Source: Chryseobacterium gleum
Lineage (GTDB): Bacteria; Bacteroidota; Bacteroidia; Flavobacteriales_D; Crocinitomicaceae
DNA: 34,202 nt
Reading direction: 5' to 3'
NCBI GenBank assembly: GCA_945888595.1
Contig: CAMDAO010000018.1
Location: forward strand, 1 to 34,202
Positions within the stretch are counted from its first letter, which is position 1, and every line of letters begins with the position of its first letter. The notes under the pieces were generated by a model. The model made no database searches, had not been told where the DNA came from, and saw only the letters and a list, made by a program, of their open reading frames with translations. The translations under genes and the position numbers were made by a program. Shown one piece after another: positions 24,220 through 32,259 of the stretch.

Positions 24220-24939
24220 GTGAGAAACGTAATTGAAATAAAAAACGCTAAAATTTATCAAAATAATACCCTCATTTTAGAAGAGATAAATTTTGAGTTG
24301 GGAGAAAGTGAATTCGTTTATCTAATTGGAAGAACAGGTAGCGGAAAAAGTTCATTATTGAAAACGTTATATGGCGAACTTCTTTTGAACGAAGGAGAAG
24401 GAGTTGTGGCAAATCATAATTTAAGAACCTTGACGAGACATGAAATCCCAATGTTGCGCAGAAAAATCGGAGTTGTATTCCAAGATTTCCAATTATTGAC
24501 AGACCGAACAGTATTAAAAAACTTAGTTTTTGTAATGGGCGCTACTGGCTGGAAGGATAAAGATGCGATGCAAAAAAGAGCAATGGAAGTTCTACAATTA
24601 GTTGGCTTAGAGAAAAAGATTAATGCTATGTCTTATGCTTTATCGGGCGGAGAACAGCAACGATTATCGATCGCTAGAGCTTTGCTAAATAAGCCAGCTT
24701 TAATATTAGCAGATGAGCCAACAGGAAATTTAGATCCTGAAACATCTGAAGAAATTATGCGCTTGCTAATTGCTGTTGCTATTGAAGAAAAATCAGCAGT
24801 ATTAATGGCAACACACGATATGACGATGGTTGAGAAATATCCTGGAAGGGTTATAAGGGTTGAAAATAAGAGTATAAAAGAAGTAAGTACAATCAATCGT
24901 TTTAACCCCTTTCAACAATTTGATCCCTCAGTAGAATAA
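24220..24939 (+). CDS. ftsE: FtsE, cell-division ABC ATP-binding protein
   Basis: 239 residues from a GTG start at 24220 (MRNVIEIKNAKIYQ). It is the ATPase of the FtsEX complex, which with membrane protein FtsX controls peptidoglycan hydrolases at the septum. ABC motifs are complete: Walker A GRTGSGKS at 37-44, Q-loop VVFQDFQLL, signature LSGGEQQ at 141-147, Walker B LILADEPTGNLD from 161, and switch histidine in MATHD. The segment TDRTVLKNLVFVMGATGWK is typical of FtsE rather than other small ABC ATPases. No ftsX is adjacent, so the partner must be elsewhere, as I recall being usual in Bacteroidota. A TAACTTTA box at 24196-24203 may be its -7 element. Confidence 0.9.
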   Translation: MRNVIEIKNAKIYQNNTLILEEINFELGESEFVYLIGRTGSGKSSLLKTLYGELLLNEGEGVVANHNLRTLTRHEIPMLRRKIGVVFQDFQLLTDRTVLKNLVFVMGATGWKDKDAMQKRAMEVLQLVGLEKKINAMSYALSGGEQQRLSIARALLNKPALILADEPTGNLDPETSEEIMRLLIAVAIEEKSAVLMATHDMTMVEKYPGRVIRVENKSIKEVSTINRFNPFQQFDPSVE

Positions 24940-25022
24940 TTTTAATCGTTAAATAGCGACTGCAAAAGTGGCCGCACAACATTAAATAGTTAGAATCCAC
25001 GATCATTGTTTAACTTTACCCT

Positions 25023-25337
25023 ATGATTTTATATAATGTTACTGTAAGTATTGATCCTGAAATTCATGAGAATTGGCTGGATTGGATGCGCTCAACTCAT
25101 ATTCCGCAAGTGATGGGAACGGGATGTTTTCTTGAAAGTCGAATTTCTAGAGTGCATGGAGAAGAAGAAGGAGGAATGACGTTTGCTATTACCTATTTAA
25201 GTCCAAGCGAAGAAAAACTTAAAGAATACGAGCAAGTTCACGCACCAGCATTACAAGCCGACCATTCGTCGCGCTATGCAGGTAAATTTGCTGCCTTTCG
25301 AACGACTTTATCAGTTTTAGAAGAATTTAAGAGGTAA
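25023..25337 (+). CDS. DUF4286 family protein
   Basis: 104 residues, matching the size and start (MILYNVTVSIDPEIHENWLDW) of DUF4286, a small family common in Bacteroidota with an alpha/beta barrel-like fold and unknown function. Conserved-looking elements include HIPQVMGTG and ITYLSPSEEKLKEYEQVHAP. The rsmA start follows only two bases after the stop, so the two genes are certainly co-transcribed, and the pairing suggests a shared need for expression rather than a known joint function. A TAACTTTA box ends four bases before the ATG; if it is a real -7 element the message would be almost leaderless. Confidence 0.9.
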   Translation: MILYNVTVSIDPEIHENWLDWMRSTHIPQVMGTGCFLESRISRVHGEEEGGMTFAITYLSPSEEKLKEYEQVHAPALQADHSSRYAGKFAAFRTTLSVLEEFKR

Positions 25338-25339
25338 CT

Positions 25340-26164
25340 ATGAAGTTCAAAGTAAAAGCAAAAAAGCATCTTGGACAACATTTCTTAACGGATAAAAATA
25401 TTTGTCAGAAAATTGCGCAACAATTCAAAGGATTTGCTGGCTGCAACAAAGTGCTCGAAGTTGGTCCTGGAATGGGAGCTTTAACAGAATATCTATTAGA
25501 AAGGAAAGAATCAGAGGTTCATGTAATGGAAATTGACAGGGATTCTATCGCTTATTTGAAAGAAAATTTTCCTGTTTTGCAAGATCGAATCTATGAATCA
25601 GATTTCTTGCACACTAAATTTGAAACAATTTTAGGGACTGAGCCATTTGCAGTGGTAGGAAATTTTCCATACAATATTTCATCGCAAATAATGTTTAAAT
25701 GTTTGGAATATAGAAATCAAATTCCCGAAATAATGGGAATGTTCCAGCGAGAAGTAGCATGGCGAATAGCTGAAAAACCAGGTACGAAGCAATACGGGAT
25801 TATCAGTGTATTAATTCAAGCTTTTTACGACATAGAGTATTGCTTTACAGTAGATGAGCATGTTTTTAATCCACCACCAAAAGTAAAATCTGGGGTTATT
25901 CGTTGTACAAGAAATGACCGACAAACATTACCTTGTGATGATAAATTGTTTATCCACGTTGTGAAACAAACATTTGGTCAAAGAAGGAAAACAATTCGTA
26001 ATTCATTGAAATCAATCATCGACGACCCCCTTTTTGATCATCCATTTTTGACGTTAAGACCAGAAAGACTATCGGTTGATGATTTTATAGAATTAACCTT
26101 AGCAATTGAAAAATTTCGAAGAGAAAATGATGATAAGGAGGATGTGACAGATGAAATTAAATAA
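25340..26164 (+). CDS. rsmA: 16S rRNA dimethyladenosine transferase RsmA/KsgA
   Basis: 274 residues, the expected size. The enzyme dimethylates two adjacent adenosines near the 3' end of 16S rRNA with S-adenosylmethionine, a checkpoint of small-subunit maturation. The start shows KKHLGQHFLTDKNI, then the SAM-binding VLEVGPGMGALTEYLL with GPGMG at 42-46, the acidic EID at 64-66, and the catalytic NFPYN at 108-112 (more often NLPYN). The C-terminal segment FGQRRKTIRNSLK and the ending RPERLSVDDFIELT are diagnostic. It is two bases behind the DUF4286 gene. All motifs are intact. Confidence 0.97.
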   Translation: MKFKVKAKKHLGQHFLTDKNICQKIAQQFKGFAGCNKVLEVGPGMGALTEYLLERKESEVHVMEIDRDSIAYLKENFPVLQDRIYESDFLHTKFETILGTEPFAVVGNFPYNISSQIMFKCLEYRNQIPEIMGMFQREVAWRIAEKPGTKQYGIISVLIQAFYDIEYCFTVDEHVFNPPPKVKSGVIRCTRNDRQTLPCDDKLFIHVVKQTFGQRRKTIRNSLKSIIDDPLFDHPFLTLRPERLSVDDFIELTLAIEKFRRENDDKEDVTDEIK

Positions 26165-26238
26165 AAAAGGATCTTTTTAAGTAATTTCTTTTTTATAGTA
26201 TATTTTTTTACTTACTTTGTGATATTAAATTTTAATAT

Positions 26239-26421
26239 ATGAGTTCAAGAGAAGTAATGGAAGGTATTGGTGATTTTTTCTACAGTACAGCAGGTATATT
26301 TTACGATAATATTGGAAATATTTTTAACTATTCATTTATTGTCTTAGGTTTTGTCGGTTTATTCTATTGGTTGAACTTGCAACGTAAGTTCGATCAGCAA
26401 GATGCTAAAAAAAATCAGTAA
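26239..26421 (+). CDS. Small single-pass membrane protein, function unknown
   Basis: 60 residues with one membrane helix near 30-46 (YSFIVLGFVGLFYWLNL), an aromatic-rich N-terminal half (MEGIGDFFYSTAGIFYDNIG) and a short charged tail. Proteins of this layout, of about 60-80 residues, are common and uncharacterised in Flavobacteriales. A promoter-like TTACTTTG at 26212-26219 and a well-formed terminator at 26444-26477 flank it, giving it the look of an independent, truly expressed gene. Codon use and position support this over a chance ORF. Function unknown. Confidence 0.75.
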   Translation: MSSREVMEGIGDFFYSTAGIFYDNIGNIFNYSFIVLGFVGLFYWLNLQRKFDQQDAKKNQ

Positions 26422-26443
26422 AAAATAATTTTAAAATATTTTT

Positions 26444-26477
26444 AAAAGGTTATTTGTCTCTGACGAATAGCCTTTTT
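26444..26477 (+). terminator. Rho-independent terminator after the 60-residue membrane protein
   Basis: AAAAGGTTATT (26444-26454) pairs with AATAGCCTTTT (26466-26476) with one G-U pair and an 11-base loop, followed by more T and a TTTTT tract. It lies 23 bases after the stop at 26421. Confidence 0.85.
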
Positions 26478-26510
26478 GTTTTTATACAATAAGTAAAATC
26501 ACGACGTATT

Positions 26511-27170
26511 ATGCCTTCATTTTCAATAATCATTACTGCTGGCGGAATAGGAAAGAGAATGGGGTCAGAAATACCAAAGCAGTTTATTAAAGTAGGTGAT
26601 TTACCGATTTTAATGCATGCGATCAACTGCTTTTACTCTTTTGATGCTCAATGCCAAATAATAGTTACCCTTCCAAATGAATGGAAATCGTATTGGGAAG
26701 AACTGTGTAAAAATTATGCTTTCACATGTCCTCATACACTAGTGATTGGCGGTGTTGAAAGATATGACTCTATTAAAAATGCGCTTTCTATTTGCACCCA
26801 CGATATTATTGGAATTCATGATGGTGTTCGTCCTTTGGTAAGTGCTGATACGATTGAAAGATGCCTCACTTTAGCCAAAGAAAAAGGTTCAGCCGTTCCT
26901 GTTTTACCCTTGAAAGAATCTATTCGAAAAGTGGAAGGAACAGGTACGAAAGCAATGCAAAGAAAAGAGTATTTTGCGGTTCAAACACCACAATTTTTCA
27001 CTGCACAAATAGTAAAAAAGGCATATAAAATACCATTCCATAGCAGTATAACCGATGACGCCTCTTTGGTGGAAGAAGCTGGCTATGCAATTGAGACGAC
27101 GGCTGGAAATGAGGAAAATATTAAGGTGACAACTCCGTACGATTTAAAAATTGCTGAATTATTTTTATAA
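26511..27170 (+). CDS. ispD: IspD, 2-C-methyl-D-erythritol 4-phosphate cytidylyltransferase
   Basis: 219 residues. The enzyme joins CTP and methylerythritol phosphate, the third step of the non-mevalonate isoprenoid pathway, so this organism uses the MEP route. The nucleotide-binding start is TAGGIGKRMGSEIPKQF at 9-25, HDGVRPLV follows at 103-110, and the substrate motif TDDASLVE is at 181-188. The ending NIKVTTPYDLKIAE is typical. Length is normal and no fusion to IspF is present. It follows the terminator at 26444-26477 and is separated from metF by 125 bases. Confidence 0.96.
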   Translation: MPSFSIIITAGGIGKRMGSEIPKQFIKVGDLPILMHAINCFYSFDAQCQIIVTLPNEWKSYWEELCKNYAFTCPHTLVIGGVERYDSIKNALSICTHDIIGIHDGVRPLVSADTIERCLTLAKEKGSAVPVLPLKESIRKVEGTGTKAMQRKEYFAVQTPQFFTAQIVKKAYKIPFHSSITDDASLVEEAGYAIETTAGNEENIKVTTPYDLKIAELFL

Positions 27171-27267
27171 AATACGTCATTCATTCATTCAATTTATTAT
27201 TTCTCTTTTGATTCATTTGAATGCAAAATGTGTGTCATGTATTATCTAATAATCTAATGTCTTTGTC

Positions 27268-27275
27268 TATCTTTG
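27268..27275 (+). promoter_or_regulatory. Probable -7 element for metF
   Basis: TATCTTTG matches TAnnTTTG, 20 bases before the metF ATG. The -33 TTG is not clear. The short leader leaves no room for a SAM or cobalamin riboswitch downstream of this start point. Confidence 0.4.
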
Positions 27276-27295
27276 TGCGATACAGAAAATAAAAA

Positions 27296-28246
27296 ATGAA
27301 AATTACAGATCATTTATCACAAGGAAAGAATACTTTATTCTCTTTAGAAATCCTTCCACCCTTAAAAGGGAAGAGTATACAATCGATTTACGATGGAATT
27401 GACCCATTAATGGAATTTAAGCCTCCTTTTATCAACGTTACCTATCATAGAGAAGAATACATCTATAAGGAACGAGAAAGAGGATTATTAGAAAAAATAG
27501 CAATAAGAAAACGTCCAGGTACTGTTGGTATTTGTGCTGCTATTATGAATAAATATCATGTTGATGCCGTTCCTCACCTAATTTGTGGAGGATTTAGTCG
27601 TGAAGAAACAGAGAACGCTTTAATTGATTTACAATTTTTAGGGATCGATAATGTTTTAGCGTTAAGAGGAGATTCAATCAAAACAGAATCTACTTTCAAA
27701 GCGCATCCGGATGGACATGAATTTGCGGTGGATCTAATTCATCAAGTAAAAGGTATGAATGATGGAAATTACATTATGGACGATGTTCAATTAGAGCCAA
27801 CCGACTTTTGTATTGGTACAGCTGGATATCCTGAAAAGCATTTTGAGGCCATGAATCTTTCAACAGATTTACATTATCTAAAAGCGAAAGTAGATGCAGG
27901 AGCAGAATATATTGTAACTCAAATGTTTTTTGATAATAAGAAATACTTTGATTTTGTTGCAGCCTGCAGAGCGGACGGAATTACGGTTCCAATAATCCCA
28001 GGTTTAAAACCAATCAAATCGATGACCCATATTTCTTTTCTGCCAAAATTTTTCCATATCGATTATCCGGAAGATCTTTCAAAAGAATTATTGAGATGTA
28101 AAGATAATAAGCAAGTGGAGCAAGTGGGAATTGAATGGGGAATTGCGCAATCGAAAGAGTTGTACGCTGCAAAAGTTCCTTGTATACACTATTACACTAT
28201 GTCAAATTCTTATTCTGTTCATTCAATTGCTAAAGAAATATTTTAA
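27296..28246 (+). CDS. metF: MetF, 5,10-methylenetetrahydrofolate reductase
   Basis: 316 residues. This FAD enzyme reduces methylene-tetrahydrofolate to methyl-tetrahydrofolate, the methyl donor for methionine synthesis. The barrel strands are visible as FSLEILPP near the start (catalytic-type glutamate), PHLICGGFSREE, NVLALRGDS, FCIGTAGYPEKH and AEYIVTQMFFDNKKYFDF, and IIPGLKPI. The C-terminus GIPTL-like region is replaced by a lineage-typical VPCIHYYTMSNS, close to the usual G-V-P-x-L/I-H-F/Y-Y-T. Size and motifs are normal. The next gene begins one base after the stop, so the two are co-transcribed; no other met gene is present here. Confidence 0.96.
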   Translation: MKITDHLSQGKNTLFSLEILPPLKGKSIQSIYDGIDPLMEFKPPFINVTYHREEYIYKERERGLLEKIAIRKRPGTVGICAAIMNKYHVDAVPHLICGGFSREETENALIDLQFLGIDNVLALRGDSIKTESTFKAHPDGHEFAVDLIHQVKGMNDGNYIMDDVQLEPTDFCIGTAGYPEKHFEAMNLSTDLHYLKAKVDAGAEYIVTQMFFDNKKYFDFVAACRADGITVPIIPGLKPIKSMTHISFLPKFFHIDYPEDLSKELLRCKDNKQVEQVGIEWGIAQSKELYAAKVPCIHYYTMSNSYSVHSIAKEIF

Positions 28247-28247
28247 T

Positions 28248-28790
28248 ATGAAGTTATTTCTATTAATTTTTGTCGGTTTTTCAAGTTTCATTTCATTTTC
28301 TCAAAGGGGGACAATAGAATTAAAAAATGCAATAATCATTGGTCAATTGGAAAAACCAGATGATCGCTATTCAATAGAAATTGCTATCACGGAAATTTTC
28401 ACGAATGCAGGTATAAAAACTATTCCTTCCTTAAACGTGCTAAAAATTGGAGGCGATATTAAAATGTTGGCAAATGATTCTGTGCAAAAAATAATTACTT
28501 CTAAAGGAATTGACACCTACATGACTGTCTCTGTCAGAGGATATGACAAGCGATTTAAATTAGCAGAAAACAGCGATAATTTAGATTTAGCATTAAAGAC
28601 AGGGCATTTGTTTTCAATTTACCGAGATGATTTGGTGACGATTACGTTTGAGTTCACGTTTTATCGCGAAGGACAATTTATGGGAACAGATATCATTAAA
28701 TGCGGCAATATTAGTTCTCGAGAAGACGTATTGAAAAGACTGAAGAAAAAGCTAACGAAGAAAGTGAACAAGTGGCAAAAAAAGGGATGA
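28248..28790 (+). CDS. Exported protein of unknown function downstream of metF
   Basis: 180 residues. I place the start at ATG 28248, one base after the metF stop, because it begins a clean signal peptide (MKLFLLIFVGFSSFISFSQ); an in-frame ATG at 28131 lies well inside metF. No lipobox cysteine. The mature part is mixed alpha/beta: YSIEIAITEIFTNAGIKTIP, IITSKGIDTYMTVSVRGYDK and TITFEFTFYREGQF, ending in a very basic tail (RLKKKLTKKVNKWQKKG). The layout is reminiscent of periplasmic proteins that act with envelope lipoproteins, but I cannot name a family. A strong bidirectional terminator follows within 14 bases. Confidence 0.85.
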   Translation: MKLFLLIFVGFSSFISFSQRGTIELKNAIIIGQLEKPDDRYSIEIAITEIFTNAGIKTIPSLNVLKIGGDIKMLANDSVQKIITSKGIDTYMTVSVRGYDKRFKLAENSDNLDLALKTGHLFSIYRDDLVTITFEFTFYREGQFMGTDIIKCGNISSREDVLKRLKKKLTKKVNKWQKKG

Positions 28791-28803
28791 AAAAATTACA
28801 TAA

Positions 28804-28831
28804 AAAAGGCTGAATCTAACTTCAGCCTTTT
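28804..28831. terminator. Bidirectional rho-independent terminator
   Basis: AAAAGGCTGAA (28804-28814) and TTCAGCCTTTT (28821-28831) form a perfect 11-bp stem with a 6-base loop. A and T runs on both sides provide U-tracts on either strand, and it sits between converging genes ending at 28790 (plus) and 28846 (minus). Confidence 0.92.
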
Positions 28832-28845
28832 GTGATTTCTGCCCT

Positions 28846-29649
28846 TTATTTTTTTGTAGTGACCTCAATTTTACTGGTCAATTTGTTCTTTAAACCCGAC
28901 CATTCAACGAGATGCATTTTAATTGATCCAACAGGGATTTTTGCTTTTACTAGAATTGGAATTCTATTTTCATCATTTGTCACCCAAAAATTGACATCGC
29001 TTTCATTTTTGAACAACCTTCCCGTTTGAATTACAGGAACAAATTTATGGCATTTAAATTTCCCTTTTCGAATTGTAATTTCTTCATCTCCGACGTATTT
29101 TACTTTTAATAAGAAAATTTCATTATCCATAAAACACTTAAATTCAAAAGTATCATTTTTCTTCATTGTTTTATAATTCAAAGTTCTAGCATAATAGAAA
29201 GCGGAAATCATATCTTGTATTCCTAATGTTGTTTGAAATTCCTTTTTTTCGCCTACGTTAACTTTATTCTTATCTTGAAGAAAAGTATAATCTTGGCTAA
29301 TTTTATATCCTCCTTCATTAACTCTTCTAACAAAATACCAGGGAAAAACACCTTTTTTATCAATGTAACTTTCATAGGTGTCCTCTACTTTAAAAAAAGA
29401 ATTGAAACCTCCCAACGTTCGACCAGTTCCTTTTACATGCAGCAATTCTCGATCTTGACCTTTTTTTATTGTAGAATTAACTTCTAAAATGGCTTCACCA
29501 GCATCAACAAAACCATAAGAAATTCGATAACGTAATTTTTCCCCTACTTGGAATGCTCTATTTGTTACCGTTGGATAATTTATTATCGCACTACTCGTCA
29601 TGCTGATAAAGACCCCGACTAATCCTATTAAATAAATCACTTTTTTCAT
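28846..29649 (-). CDS. DUF3108 family exported protein
   Basis: 267 residues with a signal peptide (MKKVIYLIGLVGVFISM and following SSA). The body matches DUF3108, common in Bacteroidota and Proteobacteria: RAFQVGEKLRYRISYGFVDA at the start of the domain, GRTLGGFNSFFKVEDTYESY, a set of regular beta strands, and VNFWVTNDENRIPILVKAKI near the end. A lipocalin-like or LolA-like beta structure and an envelope location are likely, but the function is unknown. It is the last of three minus-strand genes, 126 bases after the TonB receptor, and runs into the terminator at 28804-28831. Confidence 0.88.
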   Translation of the reverse strand: MKKVIYLIGLVGVFISMTSSAIINYPTVTNRAFQVGEKLRYRISYGFVDAGEAILEVNSTIKKGQDRELLHVKGTGRTLGGFNSFFKVEDTYESYIDKKGVFPWYFVRRVNEGGYKISQDYTFLQDKNKVNVGEKKEFQTTLGIQDMISAFYYARTLNYKTMKKNDTFEFKCFMDNEIFLLKVKYVGDEEITIRKGKFKCHKFVPVIQTGRLFKNESDVNFWVTNDENRIPILVKAKIPVGSIKMHLVEWSGLKNKLTSKIEVTTKK

Positions 29650-29775
29650 CTTTTCTAATTTTGATTAGTCCTTAAATCAAAGCATGTGCCAAAAGAATGT
29701 CACCGTTTACTACTTGACACCAATCGATGTAAATAATTAGAGTAAAACGAAGGAAAAATTTGAATAGTATATTTT

Positions 29776-32202
29776 CTATTCTGTTTTATTTTTCACCTTA
29801 AAATCTATTTTATAGTAAAACAGAGGTAAAAACCCTAATTGCGATTTTTCAGCAATTGGAACGGCATTTGGGTTGGCAAGATTAGGAGCATAGGTTAATC
29901 CTAAAAGATTTCTTGTGTTAAAAATATTTAGTAAATCAATTCCGATCTCATGCGCTGCTTTGCTTGCGTTCAATGTCCAATTCACCTTTAAATCCATTCT
30001 AAAATAGTCTCTAAATTGAAGTTCGTTAAAGGCAGAATCTCTGTAAATTATTTCTTGAAGTGTTTTTGAGGCCTCATTATCAACATATCCGTATCTTTTA
30101 CCGCCCGCATACGTAATTTTTAACCCTAAAGAGAAGGATTGTTTGCTATTGATTTTAAACTCTTTACCTGCTAGGAAATTAGTAATATAGTGACCATTAA
30201 AAGAGGTGTTTCTTTCAATGCCATCACTTCCTTTATATTTCGAGTCATATAATGTTCCAGAAAACATAAAATAAAAAGACTTATCAAAATATTTTTGGAT
30301 CGTTAATTCTATGCCTTGGTTGGTTCCTGTTCCTGTATTTTGTAATTGTTCTGGGAAAAATCGCGCGAAACCACTTCCCATATTAATCAATGAAAATGAA
30401 GAGGAAAGAACAGTGACAGGAATATTATATACGTACTGATAATATACTTCCGTACGAATATTTAATTTATTTTTAAACGCTTTTTCATACCCAATACCTG
30501 TATGAACACTTCTTGTAAAATCCATGTTTTTATTGTGTAAATCTGTCTTTCCTGGAAAATGATATGTATACGTATACATTGGCTGAGTTTGACTATGTAA
30601 ACCCGCACCTGCAAAAACGGATTGATCTTTATTCAATTTTAATCGCCATCCCAAACGAGGTTCAACAATACTAATACTATTACTCAATGTAAAATACTGA
30701 CTATGTAAACCAGCTGTTAAATCCATTTTTTCCGTAACCCTCCATTTCCATTGGACAAATGGTTGAATAAGCATCGCTGTACCCTTATAATTCCAACGAT
30801 TAATAAAGGTATTATAATTAGGGTCTTCGCTATCAATCACTCTCACAGAATCCAATTGGTTGAAATAATATCCCTCCAAATTTATTCCTGCTCGAAGTAA
30901 ATGTTTTTTAGTGATTTTATGATTGACACCCACATATCCGGAAGCTTTTGTAGTTCTAAAATCATAGCCCATCAGCGGATTAAAAGCATCAACAGTAATA
31001 GTAGAGTCTGCATTAATATGACGAACGAGAGATATGTGGCGTGAGTGCTGCTCATCAAAACTCATCGATAATGTAGAAGTTATAAATGTTTTTTCATTCA
31101 ATGTTTTTTTATAAACTAAACCAGTCACCCCCATTGACGTTCCAAAATATTGATCCCTATCTCCTTGGCCATAAAACTCAGAAGAATATTTTTTTTGCTC
31201 AGAAATTTTAATATCAATTTGACTTTTTCCACTAATTGCAAAAAGAGAAAGCGTCCCTCCTTTTTTAAGTTGCCAATTAAACTTGAAAGAAAGATCGCCA
31301 TAAGCAGGAACAGCATCTGTACCAATACTTATGTTCATTTTTTGAAATAAACTCAATGTTGAATAACGACCCATGATCAAATAACTTGACTTTTTAGACT
31401 TACTCAGCGGGCCTTCAGCCATAAATTCAGTTCCCAATAATCCGAATTGGCCTGTAAATTCGTGTGTATTACTATTTCCATTTCTCAATTTTAAGTCAAA
31501 GACCCCCGATGTACTATTTCCATATTGGGCAGGAAAGGCACTCATAAAAAAATCAGAGTTCCCCAATATTTTATTATTAATAATTGAAACCGGCCCTCCT
31601 GTACTTCCAGAAATAGCAAAATGAGATGGGTTAGGAATATCTATTCCTTCCACTTTCCAAACGACACCTAAAGGCGAATTTCCTCGTATAACGATATCAT
31701 TTCTTGAATCATCTGCGCCTTGAACACCCGCAAAATTTGAAGCCATTCTTGCGGGATCAAAGCGAGAACCAGCATATCTATTTGTTTCTTCAACACTAAA
31801 CTTTTGAGCCGAAATTAAAGCCATTTCATTTAGAACTTCATTTTTTCTACGGCCCACCACAACCACCTCTTCTTTTTGTGTAAAGCTTTCATTTAGTGGA
31901 ATTTGAATCACGGTTTCTTTTCCGGAATTGATAATAATTGAAGTAGATTTAAAATCATACATTTCTAATCTAGTAGTCAAAGAATACTTTCCTACAGGAA
32001 TGTTTTTTAATTCAAATAGTCCTTCCGTATCTGTTACCGCTCGATATTTTGTAACGGAGTCATTTCCAATAATTTCTACTTTTACATTAAAAAGCGGGAA
32101 ATTAGTTTCACTATCAAACACCTTCCCTCTCACGTTTTGAGCTGGTTGCGCAAATACGGATACAGAAATAATTGTTGCAATTATAAATAATAAATGTTTC
32201 AT
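29776..32202 (-). CDS. TonB-dependent receptor with carboxypeptidase-like regulatory domain
   Basis: 808 residues. Signal peptide (MKHLLFIIATIISVSVFAQ), then a carboxypeptidase-regulatory-like beta sandwich at about 24-105 (VRGKVFDSETNFPLFNVKVE), then the plug: EEVVVVGRR, FAGVQGADDSRNDIVIRGNS and GGPVSIINNKIL. The rest is a 22-strand outer-membrane barrel with alternating aromatic residues, ending in the hydrophobic strand FYYKIDFKVKN. Energy comes from TonB-ExbBD. No SusD-like partner lies next to it, so glycan uptake is less likely than uptake of a peptide, siderophore or other small ligand. It follows the peptide-binding lipoprotein gene by 57 bases, which favours, but does not prove, peptide-related transport. 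Confidence 0.95.
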   Translation of the reverse strand: MKHLLFIIATIISVSVFAQPAQNVRGKVFDSETNFPLFNVKVEIIGNDSVTKYRAVTDTEGLFELKNIPVGKYSLTTRLEMYDFKSTSIIINSGKETVIQIPLNESFTQKEEVVVVGRRKNEVLNEMALISAQKFSVEETNRYAGSRFDPARMASNFAGVQGADDSRNDIVIRGNSPLGVVWKVEGIDIPNPSHFAISGSTGGPVSIINNKILGNSDFFMSAFPAQYGNSTSGVFDLKLRNGNSNTHEFTGQFGLLGTEFMAEGPLSKSKKSSYLIMGRYSTLSLFQKMNISIGTDAVPAYGDLSFKFNWQLKKGGTLSLFAISGKSQIDIKISEQKKYSSEFYGQGDRDQYFGTSMGVTGLVYKKTLNEKTFITSTLSMSFDEQHSRHISLVRHINADSTITVDAFNPLMGYDFRTTKASGYVGVNHKITKKHLLRAGINLEGYYFNQLDSVRVIDSEDPNYNTFINRWNYKGTAMLIQPFVQWKWRVTEKMDLTAGLHSQYFTLSNSISIVEPRLGWRLKLNKDQSVFAGAGLHSQTQPMYTYTYHFPGKTDLHNKNMDFTRSVHTGIGYEKAFKNKLNIRTEVYYQYVYNIPVTVLSSSFSLINMGSGFARFFPEQLQNTGTGTNQGIELTIQKYFDKSFYFMFSGTLYDSKYKGSDGIERNTSFNGHYITNFLAGKEFKINSKQSFSLGLKITYAGGKRYGYVDNEASKTLQEIIYRDSAFNELQFRDYFRMDLKVNWTLNASKAAHEIGIDLLNIFNTRNLLGLTYAPNLANPNAVPIAEKSQLGFLPLFYYKIDFKVKNKTE

Positions 32203-32259
32203 TGTAAATTTTTTTTATTTAAGTGAGTTAAATATTAAAAGAAATCGAGTAGAGAAACA

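Noticed and set aside
27171-27295. SAM or cobalamin riboswitch before metF
   Set aside because: The gap is 125 bases, AT-rich, without recognisable conserved boxes or a terminator hairpin, and the likely -7 element is only 20 bases from the ATG.
28832-29029. 65-codon plus-strand frame antisense to the DUF3108 gene
   Set aside because: It is opposite a well-supported coding sequence and starts beyond the terminator of the upstream unit.
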